A program made the translations under genes and the position numbers. Of a stretch of 64,000 bases of DNA, positions 25,701 through 38,100 are shown in pieces. The DNA is from Phaeosaccion multiseriatum (Eukaryota; Ochrophyta, other classes). Where the stretch lies: positions 1,240,001 through 1,304,000 of the forward strand of contig OZ218957.1 in the NCBI GenBank assembly GCA_965112735.1, given 5' to 3'. The notes below the pieces were generated by a model. The model was given only the letters and a program-made list of their open reading frames with translations. It ran no database searches and had not been told where the DNA came from. Position 1 is the stretch's first letter. Every line of letters starts with the position of its first letter.

Positions 25701-27178
25701 CAGATCCGTGTAGGACCCCCCGGGATGAAGCTCAATGTCGTTGAGACTATTTTCCACGTCCAGCCTCGCCTGCCGAACAGCAGTGGCAAACAGTTTTGTA
25801 TTTAATTTCTGTTCTTGGACCCTACTACCACCTGCGGTAGTGTCGTGTGTGAGCGAGCCGACTACTCACCCAGCTCTGCAGCGCGTCCCGAATGCCCAGG
25901 AGGACGGACTTCATGCCGTTGACGCTGGACCAATGTGACAGTTGCAGAATCTCGAGGCAGGCGATCCGCCCCATCATGAAACCCTACAGCAAGAGAGCCA
26001 TAGAGATAAGCAAGTAGTTGGTTGTTTGTTTTTGGGTTGACAGGAGGCCGGGAGGAAGGGAGGGAGGGAGGGAAGGACGGAAGGAGGGAGGGAGGAGGGA
26101 GAGAGAGAGAGAGAGAGGGCGACAGGGGTGGAATACGCACCACCAGCACGCGATGAGACAAGGAGGGAGAGGGGGGGGGGGGATAATGGCTTCTGCCACA
26201 AGCAACAAAAAGAGGGGAGATAAGAGACGTGTACCTCAAATCGAGGCCTGACGAGCTTGACTTGTGGAGGGAAGAATGGATATAAATCGATCTTGAAAGA
26301 GAGCTCCATCTCCACATAGTCGTAGCCATAGCGGTCGCGCAGCTTGGCCAGGTCTCTCGACAAACTGGAGGAAGGGTCGAACCCGCTCATCACCACCTGA
26401 AGGGAAGGGGGTGGTACAACACAAACGAATGAGAGGGTGGGTCCCCTCTCGCGGCAGGGAAATTCCCGGCTCAATGCCCTCCTCACCCGCCACTTGTAAA
26501 TGTTGTCCGAAATGGCTTCCACCGAGAGGCCGAGCTCCACCTCCTCCCTCTGCATCTGCAGCAAATCGCTGGTCAAGACGATGCTTGAACCGGCGCTCGT
26601 GAAGATTTGGTCCACCTGATACATCAAAGCAGTAGAGCACGCACCACTTATGCTAAGGACAAGCCCATCCAGCCCAAGTGACAGCTGTTGAAAGAATACG
26701 GGGTGCTGGAGGGAGAGACTATGCCCTCTTCGGAAAGTATCACTCCACATGCCATGTCCACCAATGCCTTCATTTTTCCTGTGCGCAACGCACCCACGCA
26801 CCCACGCACCTTCCCTTTGACGGCAGCGCCCATCTTTCCCTTGCCCTTGCCCTTGCCTGCTGCTGCTCCCGCCTTCTTCAGACTCTCCTCCCGCTCGGCC
26901 TCTTCTAGAGCCATCCTAGCTCTCATTTCCTTCTCCTTCTCCTGCCACCTCTTCTTTTTGTAGTGCTCCTGCAACCACTGGTTCTGCTCTGGCGCCGCGT
27001 CTTCCCCTTCCTCCCCTCCATCGCCTTCGTAGGTGTATTCATATTCACTTCCTTCCTCGCTCTCCTGCTCATCTTCCACGTCACCCTCCCCCCCTCCAGC
27101 GACTCCCTCGTCATCGGATTCTTCCATGGAGACGGCCCCGTCTCCCCTGCGCGGGAGCGAGGCGGAGGAGGAGGACAT
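22797..27178 (-). CDS. BIRC6/BRUCE-type large ubiquitin-conjugating enzyme, without BIR domain
   Basis: Multi-exon E2 homologous to the C-terminal part of BIRC6. It starts at 27178 with an acidic region (YEYTYEGDGGEEGED) and a Lys/Ala-rich helix. An N-terminal UBC/RWD-like fold follows (DNIYKW, SRDLAKLRDRYGYDYVEMEL, LYPFFPPQVKLVRPRFE, GFMMGRIACLEILQLSHW). Then LDMDRHASLYAIV, shared with BIRC6, and a low-complexity linker. The catalytic UBC comes last: SGPEDTPYSAGLFLFDVYFP, NNGKVCLSLLGTWEG with the active-site cysteine, and FNEPGYERQLGTPQG. It should transfer ubiquitin; in animals BIRC6 acts as an E2/E3 hybrid that restrains apoptosis and autophagy. No BIR repeat is seen. ATG 27127 is an alternative start. 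Introns are purine-rich. Confidence 0.87.
26038..26180. repeat. GGGA/GA-rich intronic tract
   Basis: Within an intron of the E2 gene, the plus strand reads as GGGAGGGAGGGAAGGA and GAGAGAGA runs followed by a G-run near 26172-26181. It makes spurious Pro/Ser-rich frames on the minus strand. Confidence 0.75.
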
Positions 27179-28098
27179 GGGGGGGGGGGGGGCGATGGGG
27201 AGGAGGAGGAGGGATGGTGAGGGGGAAGAGGGATGGCGAGAGGGGAGGAGGAGGGATGGTGAGGGGGAAGAGGGATGGCGAGAGGGGAGGAGGCGGGCGA
27301 GGATCGCGGAAGAGGAGCGATGGGAGGAGGAGGGGGGATGGGGAGGATGAGAATGGGACGTAGTGGTTATGGGTTGAAGGCAGTGAAGGGAAGGAGGTGG
27401 GGAGGAGAATGAGACGTAGTGGCCATGGGTTGAAGGCAGGGAAGGGGAGGGGGGCGGGGTTGGCGGAGAGGGAGGGGAGGGGCTTGTCGATGACTGACAG
27501 AGTTATAATGTGTGTCACGGCGGACGAGAGCGAGCGAGAGAGACCACGAAAACCATCCTCCGTCCCACGACTGCGCGGGAGCACGGGGTTACAATCATTG
27601 CGGGGGGCAACAAACATGAGAGCCCATTGTGCCTTCTTTGATGACTCCAGCGCACCTCTTCTTGGCGTCCAGCTCATCCATCCATCCAAAAGGTACCGGG
27701 GAAGGCGGAAATGGTGTGTGTAGCTGGTGCGTGGGTGGGGAGAAGGGGAGAAAAAAAAACTCGACGGAAGGGGATGAAGATTTTGAGTTTCCGCTTCACA
27801 ATTTTTAGGGGGGGGACCCAACCTTGGAAAGGTGTTTTTATTCTCTCTCTCTCTCGATTCATCCCGATCCCCTGCTCCACCATCTCTTCACGCTATCCCT
27901 CTTTTCCTCAATTTGACTGAAGTAGTGTGTGGAGAGCAGAGAGGAAGATCATGGTCGATCTGGAGAGGGGACGGGCTGGATGTTCTCTTCCCTCGAGGGA
28001 ACTCTCTCACCACTCTCAACTGACAGAAAGTCCGTGAGTGTGTTGGCTCGCACCTCTCCCGCAGGCCCAGGCTCACACTGTGGTAGTGGGCGAGACGT
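27179..28098. other. divergent intergenic region with GA-rich minisatellite
   Basis: Between the E2 and DENND4 start codons. The first part (27180-27470) is a G/A-rich repeat in which blocks like GGGATGGTGAGGGGGAAGAG and GGGATGGCGAGAGGGGAGGA recur at about 41 bp spacing (27213, 27254). The rest has no gene-like frame. Both promoters probably lie here. Confidence 0.5.
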
Positions 28099-28818
28099 AT
28101 GGCTTTCTTCGGCGGGGCTTCGCCCATGAACCACTGCCTTAGCGTCAACCAGCTCAGGTCAGGAGCAGCAACCAGCACTCACCATTTCCCTCCCTCCCTC
28201 CACTCACTCACCCACTCACCCACTCACTCACTCACTCACTCTCTTCCTCCCTCGTCTACTCTCTCACTGTCTCATTCACTCGCTCACTTGCCCACTCAAC
28301 CTACGCACTCACTCACTCACCCACACACTATCCTCTCTCCCTCAGGCACCCTCGCTTTCACTCACCAACCCGCTCTGCACCCAAGCGCTCACTCACCTAC
28401 CCACTCACCCACTCAGTCACCCACGCACACACTCACCCACACACTCACTCACCCACACACTCACTCACTCACTCTCACCCACACCCCCACCCACCCACCC
28501 ATCAAAGCTTATCTTCCTTGTGCCCCCCTTTTTCTCCCTCTCTTCGGTACTGCTGCTTCCTACTGGTGCAGAAATCCTCGCCTGAACGAGTACTTTGCCG
28601 TAGTTGGGCTGGGAGATGACGTCACTCCGGTCAGAGACGGAAGTCCGGTTCGGCCGGAGAACTGGGAGGGGCCGGGGGACGGGCCGCCCCACTCTGAAGC
28701 TGTGGATGGGACCAAGTACAGGGCCAAGGTGATCAGCAGATTCCCACTCTACGACCACGAAGACAACCCCTTCCCGTCGAATTTGGCTCTATTCTGTCTA
28801 CCTGGTGCGTCTTGTTGC

Positions 28819-28852
<34 letters not shown>

Positions 28853-31800
28853 ACTGGGGTGTTGGGGCTGGCTTGCTGATACCTTCTCCTCCCTCCCCCC
28901 CCACCGAGAGCAGGAGGGTACCGATTGAGGCGACGGATGGAGCTGCCCACATTCTTTGCCTTTGTCCACACGAGGGCCAATGGGCAGCACATGTTTGGCT
29001 TCGTGCTCACCTTTTTTGAGGTACGATGGTGTGGTCGCAATCTGAAGGTCACGCAAGGAGTGTTGGGGTGTGGTCGTCAAGCTCCTACTGGTGTGTTTGT
29101 GTTCTCGCCTCTAACGACTGCCTGCCTTTCAGCCGCTCACGGACGGGCAGATGGAGCAGCTGAAGCAAATGGAGCAGCTAGGGCAGGAGCAGCGAGGGGA
29201 GGAGCAGCAGAAGCAGGAGCAGGAGCAGGAACAGGAACAGGAGCAGCAAGTGCAAGGCAGTGGAAGAAGTGGGCCGGCGCTGCCGCCCTTGTTCGGACCC
29301 AAGTGTTTGTGTCTGCTGTCGTGCTGGCCTTACTTTACCGGCTACCGTGAGTGGCTCACGAGCTTGTATCGGATATCTCTGTGTCCGACAAAGGTGGGTT
29401 GGAGGCTCTGGTGCTGGGTGTGTTGGTTGTTTCACGGCAATCCCCGAACCTCAGACCCTTAACGAGTCGGCCCGCCCCACCCTACACGCCGCAGATGCCT
29501 TTGGAGCGCTACGTGTGCAACTTCATGCTTGAGGTGCCTCTGCCCATCGCGGGGCAGGTGGAGGTGCAGTACAGCATGGCCGATGGAGGCACCAGGGGCA
29601 AGCAGGGGGGGGGGGGGGGGCAAATGGCAGCGGCGAGAGCAACGGGAGCAACGGCAAGCACGAGAAGAGGGGGAGCGGGGGGGGGCAGGTGGCGGCTGGG
29701 GGCCTGGCGCAGAGCATTTGCTTCAACTGCCCGCCACCCAACAAGCCCATCGCGTGGGACTCGCTGCCCTTCGAGCCGCTTTTCAAGTGCTTGGATGCGA
29801 GGAACATTCTTACTGTGTTTGAGTGCCTCCTCTTGGAGCGAAGTGTCGTCCTTCTGTCTTCGCAGATGCACCTCCTCACCGTCTGTGCGGAGGTAAGGGT
29901 CTTTCTTGCGTGTTTCGGTCCGCCTCTCTCTCCCTCTCTTCTCTCATGCATCCACCACACCCCCCTCCAACCCCTTTCTTTCCAGGTGCTGACCATTCTC
30001 ATGTACCCTCTGAGCTGGGTGCACGTGTACATTCCCGTGCTCCCCGAGGTGCTGCTAGGTGTGCTCAACGCACCCATGCCCTTCCTCGTCGGAATCCACT
30101 CCGACTTCGTCCATGTAAGACGCCTTCTGTTGCACCGGGAGTCCAAGAAGGAGTCTCTAGTCTCTCCCCTTGGCTGGTCCTTCATGCTCCTCGATACCTC
30201 CCTTGTCTCGACTCTCTCCCTCTCTGCCTCGTGGCAACCAACCAACTAACCAGGATGGCGGGGTGGAGATCCCTCTCGACGTGGTGCGAGTGCACTTAGA
30301 CCGGAACGAAGTGGAGCTGTGCGAGTCTCACCCGCTGCCCTCTTTGCCCAACCGCCGGAGACTCAAGCTCATGACCTCGCTCATGGAGTTCGGAGAGCGA
30401 GGACCGGAGACGAGAGGAGAGAGTGAGTAGTAGTGCCCCTCTCTTCCCTCCTTCCCTTCTTCCCTCCTCCTGCTTCGTCTTCGTTTATCTGTCTCTCTAT
30501 CTGTCTGTCTGCCTCTCTATTTGTGTCCTCATGCTCCTATTGCCCCTCCTCCCTTGTCTCTCGCTCTCGTGGACTGGACCACACACACACACGCACACAC
30601 ACACAGTCTTCACCGACGAGTTCTTGGTGCAGGCCGACCTCGCCTTTCCTATGGCCCTGAGGCCCTGCGACTTTGACGATGCACCGGATGGGGAGGCCGA
30701 AGGGGCGGGGCCTTTTTCCCCCAACTGGGACGAGGTGAGGGAGGGGGCTGGGGGGAGGTGGGGGAGTGTCGGGAGGACAGTAGCGTGGCAGGGAGGAGCG
30801 CTGTCAGGGTTCAGTCAAGGAGGAGTTGGGAATATCAATGGCTGAAGGGAGTTGTCTGGTCTTGTTTGTTGCGTCCAGTCAACTTGAAGTCCAACGTGCG
30901 TCTCTCCTTGTCCTCCCCCATTGAAGGTGCGGGAAGCATTCACTCGCTTCTTCGTAGCCTTGCTGAAGGGGTACCGAAGGTTCCTCGTGTACCCCACTCA
31001 TGCCAACCCTGCGCCCAAGAGCATCTTCAACAAGGTAATGCTTTGCTTTGCTTTGGTATCATTGCGGTTGCAGGCACATGTTGCTTCCTCCGCTCTGTGT
31101 CTCACGAAAAACCTTACTGTGCGTGGTGTGTGGTGAACGAAACAAACGCAAATACACACAGGATGGGTTTGTGGAGCATCTCGACCCGGAGTTCCGGCCC
31201 TTTGTGGCGGCACTGACCCGCACGCAGTCCTTCCAGAACTTTGTGGATGCGCGCATCCAGCCCGACCCTGACGACCTCGACATCACCTTCTTCGACGAGA
31301 ACATTGAGGCCAAGAGGAACAGGTCCAAGCTGCACATGGGAAGGAAGAAGGACACGCAGTTTCTCAGGTACGGTAGATCAACAGTTACAATGGTATTGTT
31401 CTGTCTGTGGAGGGCACAAGCCCCACCCCCCTGCAAGACGATAAGAGCTGCTGGTCTGGTCCGGCCCCGCTCCAGCTTGCGCCCTCTCACCTCCAGCCCA
31501 AACGCCCAAACGCCCGTTGCTATCCCTTGGCATCCCGTGGCATCGATGCGCCACGATTCGCCACGCCATGCAGGAGCCACGCCTACGAGAGCGTGCGCAC
31601 AGTCGTGGCTCTCACGCCCGACCCGGGGGGGCTTGAGGCGCACCATGTCCCCGTGGATGCAACGCGCTTCCCCTCCCTCCGAGAGGAGATGTACGCCCCC
31701 CCGCGCATCCTGCCCGCGGCCAACGAGCAGAAGCGGGGCAACTCCAAGCTGTACGAGAACAAGAAGGGGCGCGAGAACAAGGCCTCTGCCTCGCGAATGT

Positions 31801-34800
31801 TCCGTATGATGCACGGGGAGCAGGAGGTGCTCGAGTTGGCTGCCTCCCCTGCCGCCACCATCTTCTCACTGTTTCTCATGGCTTTCGCCTCGTCCGTGGG
31901 GAGAGAGCCTGCTGCCGTCAAGGTAAGTGAGACAAGGGAGAGGAGTGGGGGAGAGTGTTGTGGGCGGAACTGTCTTACATGGGGCTTGGTGCGGTCTGTT
32001 TTTTCACGTCAAGGGGCATCGAGCAGTGGAGCGGGTGGAAGGGCTGTGCTGTGGTTGTCTTGATATGTCTACTCAACTCTACTTCTAAACGACTGGACGA
32101 CCTCCCAACCCCCCCCCCCCCCCGGTAGACGCCGGGCACGGCGGTGGAGGGGATCACGACGGTCCGCGCCGTGAAGGCTGTGCGCGCCGCCAGCGCTCTA
32201 ACTGGGGAGGCCGAGTCCGTGCCTCGCATCCGCAGAGCCCTGTCAGAGGCGACGGTGCAGGGGGCGGGGCTGCATCTGGCGTGCAACGTCAAGATCAACA
32301 CTCTCATCTACGGGAAAAGGTGAGAATGATGATTCAATTCAACCACACCCCCCGGCCACCGCTGCTGCCCCTGTTGCTACCATCCCTGAGCACCCAATGA
32401 TGCGTCGGTCCCCTCCCCTCCCCTCAGATCCTCGGCGCTGTCCACCATCCTAGACAAGAGTTTCACCTCGAATGAGCTGTTGGAGGGCGTGAGTGGAGTC
32501 ATCCTGGCGACGGGAGAGAGATCGTACGAAAGGCCCTTGGCGGGGCGAGAGGGGGAGGCGTCCGGCGATGTATCGGTGGTCCTCTTTTGGGACCGAAAGG
32601 AGGAGAGGCGGTTCGCCATAGACTCAGGTGAGGGCTCTCTCTCGCTCTCTCTCTCTCTTCCTTTTGGCTTTGTTTGCCCCTGGTCCATGGCAATTAGAGC
32701 GTGTCTCACCCGCAAGCCCCCCTCCCCCTCCGACCCTCTCCGCCACCTCGCCCCTCCCACCCTCACCTATCCTGTGCCTTAGCGCTGGGAGTTGCGTTCG
32801 AGACGGTGTCTTTGATGAAGAAGAACGACATGGTAGTGGAGGAGGCTGTGTACAGGACCCTCATGAGCGCCTGCGGGAGGTCGGGCAGCTCACAGAGCGC
32901 GATGAAGGTATGTAGCAGGGTGTGGGTACATTGTATGGCGGCGTGTAGCAGGGTGTGGGTACATTGTATGGCGGGGTGTAGCAGGGTGTGGGTATGGCGG
33001 GGTGTAGCAGGGTGTGGGTACATTGTATGGCGGGGTGTAGCAGGGTGTGGGTATGGCGGGGTGTAGCAGGGTGTGGGCATATTGTATGGCGGGGTGTAGG
33101 AGGGTGTGGGTATATTGTATGGCGGGGTGTAGCAGGGTGTGGGTACATTGTATGGCGGGGTGTGGCAGGGTGTGGGTATATTGTATGGCGGGGTGTAGCA
33201 GGGTGTGGGTATATTGTATGGCGGGGTGTAGCAGGGCGTAGGTGTGGAGTTGTGTGGTCTGGGTGGTATGCAAGAGCCTGACTGCAGCTATGCCTCAGTT
33301 GGGTGGCCGGGTGGCTGAATGGCTGGGCCTTACTGACTTATTGACCTCGTCGTGCCTCGTGTGGCTCATCCTCAGGTGATGGACATGCTGCTCGAGGCGG
33401 GCATCATGCCGGACGCCATGATCTCTCGCTGTCTCGTTGACGCCTTCGCCATGGACGAGGGGGGCGTGGCCAACCCCTTCGACCTGCTGGACTGGAGCAA
33501 GTACAGGGCCAAGGGGGACCAGGCGCTGAAGATCCCCACCTTTCGGGCGGACAACAACCCCTTTTCGAGGTACGGGGGGGCTCAAATTTCGTGTCATTTG
33601 GTTTGGTCGTTCTTGGGGTGTTTGGTGGGGGAGAGGAAAGGCCCTAACACGCTCTCCCCGCCTCACTCGCTCCAACCAGCAGTGGCGGCAGCAAGGCTCT
33701 GTCTTTGTCTCGCTTCACGGGAAGCACCTTTTGTTGAGTTTGTTTCTGCCTTCAATGTAGTTTGGCAAGAAAAAGCCCCCTGACGCTACTACTATGCCCC
33801 CCACCCGCACACGCTCCAACAGTGGCGGCAGCAATGCTCTGTCTCGCTTCATGAACACTCACCTCAACAAGGACGAGGGGGAGGACAAGATGAGCCAAGG
33901 CACGCCCGCCTCCAGCAGCAGCCGCGTTGGGGAGGACGCAGAGCAGGGCATGGGGGCCGATGCACTGCCCATTCCCCAGGTATGTGTTGCCATCATCTGC
34001 CATCTCCAACATCTATCCACCGGCATCCATCCGTCGTGCGTCGTGTGAAAGGGGCGTGTATCAACAATCCCCTCGCCTTCCCCTCTCGCCCCTGCCTGCC
34101 TGCCTGCCCATATGCCCATATGCCCCTATGCCCTTATGCCTGCCCCCGCCTCTCAGGAGTTACAGATGCAAGTGGCCCTCGGCGAGCGCATGCTGCTTGC
34201 CGTGTTCCCTGAGCTCAAGGTGGAGACGGAGGGCGAGACGTGCCCCTTGTGCCACACTAAGCTCTCCAGCGCAGATGTGCGCAAGGGATGGGAGGCGGAC
34301 GTGAACATATACACCACCATGTGCCCGGCTGTCGTGGGCAAGGACGACAAAAAGGTACACGGTGGGCTCAGTCAGAGTTGCTGCTTTCGTCGCTTTTGTC
34401 TCTGTTGTGTGAGTGTCTGTGTATGTGTACGGTACTCACTAACTGCCTAAACCCAAGTTCCTCTCCCTGATATTTTCTTGACTGACCTGACCGATGACAC
34501 CTCTGCTTTCTTGTTTGACATACCGACCGACCGGCCCATGAACGAACAAAACGACACCACATATACGCGATGGGTTGAGAAAGCAGCCTTGTGGGCGCAA
34601 GTTCGTGGCTCGCTTCTCGGTCCACTCCTCCGCCCCGGACTGGGAGGGCTCCACAGGCATCGGCACCGTGCTCTGGTGCGAGTACCTGCCCCCCTGGGTC
34701 CTGCGCAAGGAGCTGCAGACACTGCTCGTGTCCTACGGCATCGAGACTGTGTGCTCTGCCGACTTTCGCCTCAGCAAGGGCTGCTCGGGCACCAACAGCA

Positions 34801-34913
34801 CCCTGTTCTGGAACCTTGTGGTGCACTTCAGACAGTACCAATTGCCGCTCACCTTCCTGCTATCGGGGCCCTTCTCTGCGCAGGTCATCACTCCCGCCCT
34901 GCTCGGGACGTAG
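28099..34913 (+). CDS. DENND4: DENND4-type Rab guanine-nucleotide exchange factor
   Basis: Large multi-exon protein with a tripartite DENN module and the DENND4-specific C-terminus. Exon 1 (28099-28157) joins in phase to 28572 to give LRNPRLNEYFAVVGLGDD. Next: NLALFCLPGG, KCLCLLSCWPYFTGYREWL (uDENN/cDENN), FECLLLERSVVLLSSQ and PLSWVHVYIPVLPE with PFLVGIHSD (cDENN core), FTRFFVALLKGYR and DPEFRPFVAALTRTQSFQNF (dDENN). A PPR-like hairpin follows (YRTLMSACGRSG, VMDMLLEAGIMPDAM), as in animal DENND4. The end has a CPLC zinc-binding-like site, YTTMCP, WCEYLPPWVLRKEL and FWNLVVHFRQYQLP. Expected role: GDP/GTP exchange on a Rab (Rab10 for animal DENND4). Introns are full of simple repeats. Start codon moderately certain. 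Confidence 0.87.
28198..28500. repeat. CACT/CTCA tetranucleotide-rich tract in DENND4 intron 1
   Basis: Imperfect CACTCACC/CACTCACT units fill most of the first DENND4 intron (28158-28571). They keep a plus-strand frame open but encode only Ser/His/Leu/Thr/Pro periodicity, so the frame is not counted as coding. Confidence 0.8.
32911..33240. repeat. 33-bp minisatellite in a DENND4 intron
   Basis: About ten head-to-tail copies of a G-rich unit beginning GTAGCAGGGTGTGGGTACAT and ending TGTATGGCGGGGT, 33 bp long; some copies are 26 bp, lacking ACATTGT. It lies wholly inside the intron 32908-33375. Because 33 is a multiple of three, both strands show long spurious repetitive frames. Confidence 0.9.
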
Positions 34914-35116
34914 CAGGAGTACGCAAGAGCGAGGGAGCGAGCGAGCGGGCGAATGATGGGCCGCGCTGTTGGCTGGGACTTGAGGGTCGGGAGCCTTTGG
35001 AAGCCTGCCGATACCCCATAGTCCCTTCCAGCTGGGCGCATTTTTCTCAAGCGTTAAGTTATTAACTCCTCTATGTTTGATTGTCTATCTATGTGCTATT
35101 GCATATTTCCATCTGT

Positions 35117-38100
35117 CTATCTATGTGCTATTTCACCTCCCCCCCCCGGAGCACAGAAGTCGTACGTCTCTTTGAGCCGCACGCCAATGCGCAGCTGATT
35201 AAGGCCACTCACTCCAACACACACAACTCCACCTCCCTCCCCCCCCCCCCCCACGGCCCTCATGACGGGCAGGTATCTGACTGCTCGTTTCGAAAATTCG
35301 TCCGAGAGCTCTGTAAGGTCCGCCTCATCGGGTATTGAGTAAAAGGCGCGATTCACCACGCTCTTTACTCGCAGAGGCTTGTCCTTCTTGCCCGGCTGCT
35401 GCAGCTGTGCGTCTGCCCGCCTTGCCATAGTGGCTGTTATGTCTCTCAGTGTCACCACGCCGCTGATGCGCAAGCCGCCCTCGGACTTGAGTAGCTCGTC
35501 GGCAGTCCACACGTACACCGCGGCGGGCTTGTCGCTTGCGTCGCTTGCGTCTTTGGGGGTGGGCAGGGCTTGGGAGTCCTCCACAACCAAAGCGAGCTCC
35601 GTGCGCGTGCGAGCAAACTCCTTGAGCAGCAGAGACACAGGCGTACGGGCACTCGTGGAGACGACAAGGGGCAGCAGAGCGGAGGCCACGGACGCGCCTG
35701 TGCAGCCGACGTTACAGAACGAAGTGTGTGGTTAGAGAGAGAGAGAGAGAGAGCCCCACTCCACTCGACTACGCTCACGCCACTTGCCTTCTTTCTTGTT
35801 GGCGACGGCCAACGAGGTCGTCTCCGCTGAGTCCAACGAAGTAGCGCCCCCCTTGGCAGCTGCAGCCGCCGCAGCTTTTCTATCCTCCGATTGCTGCCGC
35901 CGCCGCTGCGCCAGTTCCACCACCAAGGCGCCCAGGCCGGCGGAGGAGAGGAGGGGCAGGATGATGTCGTAGTCCTGTGTCAGCTCAAACAGGAGCAGGC
36001 TGGGGGGAGGGGGAGAGGAGGGGGAGGGGAGGGGCTGTTGAGAAGGCAGGGCCATTCGTTACACTCGAGAGTGGGGGTGATGTATGCATGTATACACACA
36101 CGCACACCTACCTGCCCGTGAGAGGAGCCTTGAACAACGCGGAGAGCACAGACGCCGCCCCCACCATGGCGTAGGCAGGCTCTTGCGCTATCTGGGGAGG
36201 GGGGGGCGTCGCAAGTAAGTCACTTGGGAAGGGGGCGTTCTATGCCACAAAGCAACTGTCTCTTGTTGTTGGACTCACCGCAAAGACTCCTGCGTCCCCA
36301 AAGAGAGCCCCGAAGAAGGGCAAAGGGTGTGAAAGCACAGAGGCCGCCACCTGTGGTCGGCGTGTTTGGTTTGGTCTCGAGTGGTGTAAACGGACTTGAT
36401 AGATCGGCTTTGGCACAACACACAAACACACAAACAACCATAACTACAACCCACCTTTTGGTACGCTGCGCCTGCCGTGGCTCCGAGGAAGAGGCTGGGG
36501 GCGAAGGTACCGCCCACAAGGCCCGAGCTCACACACACCGCAGTGGCCAGGGCCTTGACCACACAGAGGGTCACGAGCTGGATGGTGGCGTACCCACTCG
36601 TGTTGCCCAGCAGCTTGTCCAGCCTGTGTTCGGAACAAGAAGCATTTCAGCCAAAGTGTTCTGAGGCGTAGTATCACTTTTTCCCTCTCCTCTGTCTCTG
36701 TCTCTCTGTCTCTCTCTCGTGCTCTCCGCCCCCTCTCCTTCTTACGTGTCGTAGCCAAAGAACAAGATCTGTGAATGGTGGAGGGAAGGGGGAGGCGGCA
36801 AGTGGGGCGGTTGGTGTGTGTGGCAGCAATAAGAGCAATAAGGGCTTGCCTCTCCACAGGACATGACGTTACCGACCCCATCCACCCACCTGAGGGAACT
36901 TGCAGGCCGCCAGGCCCATGATAGCAGACCCGATGAGGGGCTTGAAGAAGGTAGGGACCTTGCGCATCCACTTGAAGCCGAAGCACTGCGCATGTGTGTG
37001 CGTGCAGGGCAAGGAGACAGGGAGGCAAGGAGGCAATGGGGCAATGGGTGGTGGGGTTCGTTAGGCTGGACACACACACACTCTCTCTACACCGCACCGC
37101 AATGGACAGCTTACCTCTCCTTCGAAGGCCTCGCCGGTCTTCTTCACGAACCACTGGAACATGAGGGCTACCAAGCCGGACAGCAGCCCCAGGCCTTAGG
37201 GGGGGGGGGAGACAAGAATTGTGTGTGTGTGTGAGTGCGTATGTGCAGACAATCACAGAGACAACAGCGCGTAACGGTAACGGGGCGAGCGAGGCGGAGG
37301 AGGGAGAGGAGGTGTGAGCAGCCGAGAGAGAGGCCTGCATTCTACCTTTGCATGGCATTTCCTATCCCTAACGAGCGAAAGAGCAACGTCAAATCAAGTT
37401 TCCTTCCCCCCCCCCCCCCCCCATACGAGCCCCCACCGAGGTAAAGAGGAAGCTCGGCCAGGGGAGACTCGAGTAGGTACGGCGCTGGGCGCAGAGCGTA
37501 CTCCTCGTTTAGGCCGATGCGCGCCACCAAGGAAGACACCGTTGCGCATAGGAGAGTGGCCGCGATGCCGCTCTTGTTTCCAATGCCCGAGGTCTTACTG
37601 AACGACTCCCGCACAACCTCCAGAGAGAAAAAGATGCCCGCGATGGGTGCATTGAACCCGGCCGCCACACCGGCTGCGGCTCCGGCAGCGATGAGGGTGC
37701 GCTGTCTCTCGACAGAGAGGGGCCTGAACAGAGCCCCGGACAAGATACGCGTGAAAGCCACACCCAGCTCCACCGCCGGGCCTTCCGGGCCGAGAGAGTT
37801 GCCCGTCCCCAACGTGGTCACCGCGGCAGCCGACTTGGCCAAGGCGGGCAGCACCTTCACGGGAACCTGTGTGCGGGTAGCGTACAACAACATACATACA
37901 TACATACATACATACATGTCCTGTCATTCGGGACCTGAAGGTAGAGTACCTCCAGCTTGCGAGGCGACGCACCTGTCTATCCACTTCTTTCACAGAGCCT
38001 GCCAGCCCCGGCCCGAAGTCCCCCCCCACGGACGCCCGGAGCAGCACCACTACAACTGCACCCAGCACCGGCACGACGCCTAGGGCCCAAGGACCGAGAG

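Noticed and set aside
28158-28571. Extending DENND4 coding through the CACT tract
   Set aside because: The frame is open, but removing it at a GTCAGG donor and TGCAG acceptor restores a phase-matched DENN start; the tract has only repeat composition.
32911-33240. Possible CRISPR array because of regular repeats
   Set aside because: There are no unique spacers between units, the locus is inside a eukaryotic intron and no cas genes are present.
32861-33273. Long minus-strand and plus-strand repetitive frames (Pro-His-Thr and Gly-Val-Trp periodicity)
   Set aside because: They are artefacts of the 33-bp minisatellite inside an intron.
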